A DNA stretch of 64,000 nt from Acinetobacter sp. ASP199. Its GTDB lineage: Bacteria; Pseudomonadota; Gammaproteobacteria; Pseudomonadales; Moraxellaceae. The first letter of the stretch is position 1. Each line of letters begins with the position of its first letter. The notes beneath the pieces were generated by a model. The model was not told the DNA's origin, searched no databases, and saw nothing but the letters and a program-made list of their open reading frames with translations. Shown piece after piece: positions 62,945 to 64,000 of this stretch. The stretch is taken from positions 2,480,001 through 2,544,000 of the forward strand of contig NZ_CP062182.1 of the NCBI RefSeq assembly GCF_022700675.1, read 5' to 3'. The translations under genes and the position numbers were made by a program.

Positions 62945-63857
62945 AGTCAAACTCACAAATTGCAATCCATCTTGCAATCATTCGTCTAGCTACTTCTTCT
63001 GCAGAAGTTGAATCAAAATTTGGACTCAAATCTTTCTCTATTCGTTCCACTAACATATTTTTTAATTTATCTAGTAGCTCTTCTGCAGTACCAGTCCAAG
63101 TTATGTTTTTCTCAATTACAATATATTCAAATTCTCTAATCAATCTTACAAGTCTGTAGTGTAATGTTGGTGCGCTATTTTCTATTTCTCTTAGATAAGC
63201 GTCGCATGATAAAAAGCTTTGTGTTGTTATAGCATTTAATTTTATAACCTTTCTATTGATTATTTCTTGATCTTTAAATGATTCTAACCGCACTCTATTT
63301 TTTCTATCAATATTTTTTTCATATTGTTCATCTGGCTCTAAAGTAGCTATAGGCTCAAAGTCAGTAAAGACTAAGGCCTCACCAACAGCCTGTTGGTGTT
63401 CCCTGATGTCGCGTGCATAATTATCGGCATCATAAAGTACTATTTTAAAATCAGAACCTATTATTGATAAGCCCCAGCTCTTTACTTCTTCTTCTTTTTT
63501 TCGAGCATGCTTAATTAATTCATTTTTATCGAATTCAGGCGTAACAAATATCCATACAGATAATTTAGTTTCACCAAGTCTTGCCTTCAGCTCCTCTTCA
63601 TAGGTCTTCAATTTATTTAAATCAGTTGTAATCTTATCCCTTTGCTTTTCATAAAGTTCATGCTTATCATAATGCGTACTTGGACAATAACACTGGAACC
63701 CTTTTCCAGTTCTATTTGTAAATCCTTCTAAACCAAAATCACCAGGTGAAGCAGGAATTTTTTGATACAACTCATCTTCATATCTTCTTTTAAATATAAT
63801 TTGACATAGCTCCTCCCAACTAGTGCCATCGAATGCCCCGTACTTAGTCTTAAACAT
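62937..63857 (-). CDS. Putative PD-(D/E)xK-like effector nuclease
   Basis: The 306-residue protein has an N-terminal Mrr/Cap4-like region (about 10-60): WEELCQIIF, then SPGDFGLEGF and GFQCYCP. D40 and E44 fit the acidic part of PD-(D/E)xK, but the lysine of the final QxK is replaced by Tyr57. A basic coiled linker (EKQRDKITTDLNKLKTYEEELK) follows, then a long helical C-terminal domain. First gene of the island set seen here; AAGGA lies upstream of its ATG. It would be the LmuA-like effector. If the Tyr is real, activity may be lost or use another residue. Confidence 0.6.
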   Translation of the reverse strand: MFKTKYGAFDGTSWEELCQIIFKRRYEDELYQKIPASPGDFGLEGFTNRTGKGFQCYCPSTHYDKHELYEKQRDKITTDLNKLKTYEEELKARLGETKLSVWIFVTPEFDKNELIKHARKKEEEVKSWGLSIIGSDFKIVLYDADNYARDIREHQQAVGEALVFTDFEPIATLEPDEQYEKNIDRKNRVRLESFKDQEIINRKVIKLNAITTQSFLSCDAYLREIENSAPTLHYRLVRLIREFEYIVIEKNITWTGTAEELLDKLKNMLVERIEKDLSPNFDSTSAEEVARRMIARWIAICEFDYE

Positions 63858-64000
63858 TAATTATCCTTTGCGGTATTCGTAAATTACTCATCTTTTTGAC
63901 TTCATCTAATTTACACAAATAAAGTAACGTATTTATTTACGAAGACATCTTCTTAATCAATTACTACCTACTTCTATTTAGTCCAAGCATTAGACAAAGT
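63858..64000. other. A+T-rich region upstream of the island nuclease gene
   Basis: This stretch holds the promoter side of the minus-strand operon. On the minus strand TTGATT, with an A+T-rich hexamer 17 bp further on, is a weak promoter candidate. No gene is visible to the window edge, and the island continues beyond. Confidence 0.3.

Noticed and set aside
58158..64000. A complete integrated prophage at dusA
   Set aside because: No phage structural, replication or integrase genes are visible in the window. Only island cargo and the left junction are present.

Overview
The window looks like the chromosome of an Acinetobacter species (Gammaproteobacteria, Moraxellaceae). Supporting signs are a BaeR/BaeS pair next to a Spy-like lipoprotein gene, the queA, tgt-yajC-secD-secF and rsfS housekeeping genes with Moraxellaceae-like proteins, a three-subunit pnt transhydrogenase operon, a GacS-type hybrid kinase, and a dusA gene interrupted near its 5' end, a known island insertion site in this genus. 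The species cannot be fixed from the sequence alone.

Layout. 1-12 kb: an aromatic amino acid permease lying between two inverted copies of a short repeat element, a GNAT acetyltransferase, baeSR with a divergent Spy-like lipoprotein, two tandem acyl-CoA dehydrogenases, psiE and small envelope or unknown genes. 12-21 kb: tRNA-Leu(CAA), queA, a DUF3137/LemA pair, then tgt, yajC, secD and secF, so both queuosine tRNA modification and the Sec accessory complex are here. 21-38.6 kb: one long minus-strand operon for an aryl polyene-type lipid pigment. It has two ketosynthases, a chain-length-factor-like protein, ketoreductase, two dehydratase modules (one fused to an AMP ligase), two acyl carrier proteins, an aromatic ammonia-lyase, thioesterase, two lysophospholipid acyltransferases, a glycosyltransferase, an FAD oxidoreductase, an RND/MMPL exporter and LolA-like or lipoprotein helpers. 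38.7-44.3 kb: relA, rlmD, a DEDD exonuclease and cysM. 44.6-52.6 kb: gacS, three small-molecule metabolism genes, rsfS, an unknown gene and an amtB-family transporter. 53-56 kb: pntA1-pntA2-pntB. 57-58.8 kb: an MFS transporter and a HEPN-like protein.

At 59,078 dusA begins but is cut after codon 24. From there to the window end the DNA is visibly richer in A+T and carries an accessory minus-strand gene set: a PD-(D/E)xK-like nuclease candidate, a small middle protein, an SMC/Rad50-like ATPase with a zinc hook, and a HEPN protein with a cysteine-rich zinc-ribbon tail. This is the left end of a dusA-integrated genomic island. The first three genes match the plan of ABC-three-component/Lamassu-like (Ddm-like) anti-plasmid or anti-phage systems. 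The HEPN/zinc-ribbon protein is the least familiar part and the best candidate for something undescribed.

A family of small repeats with terminal inverted repeats (three copies plus degenerate relatives), an exactly duplicated 30-bp terminator at both ends of the aryl polyene operon, and several structured intergenic leaders are also recorded. All functional calls come from reading the sequence and recalling protein families. No database search was run. Start codons were chosen from visible Shine-Dalgarno sequences and known N-termini.
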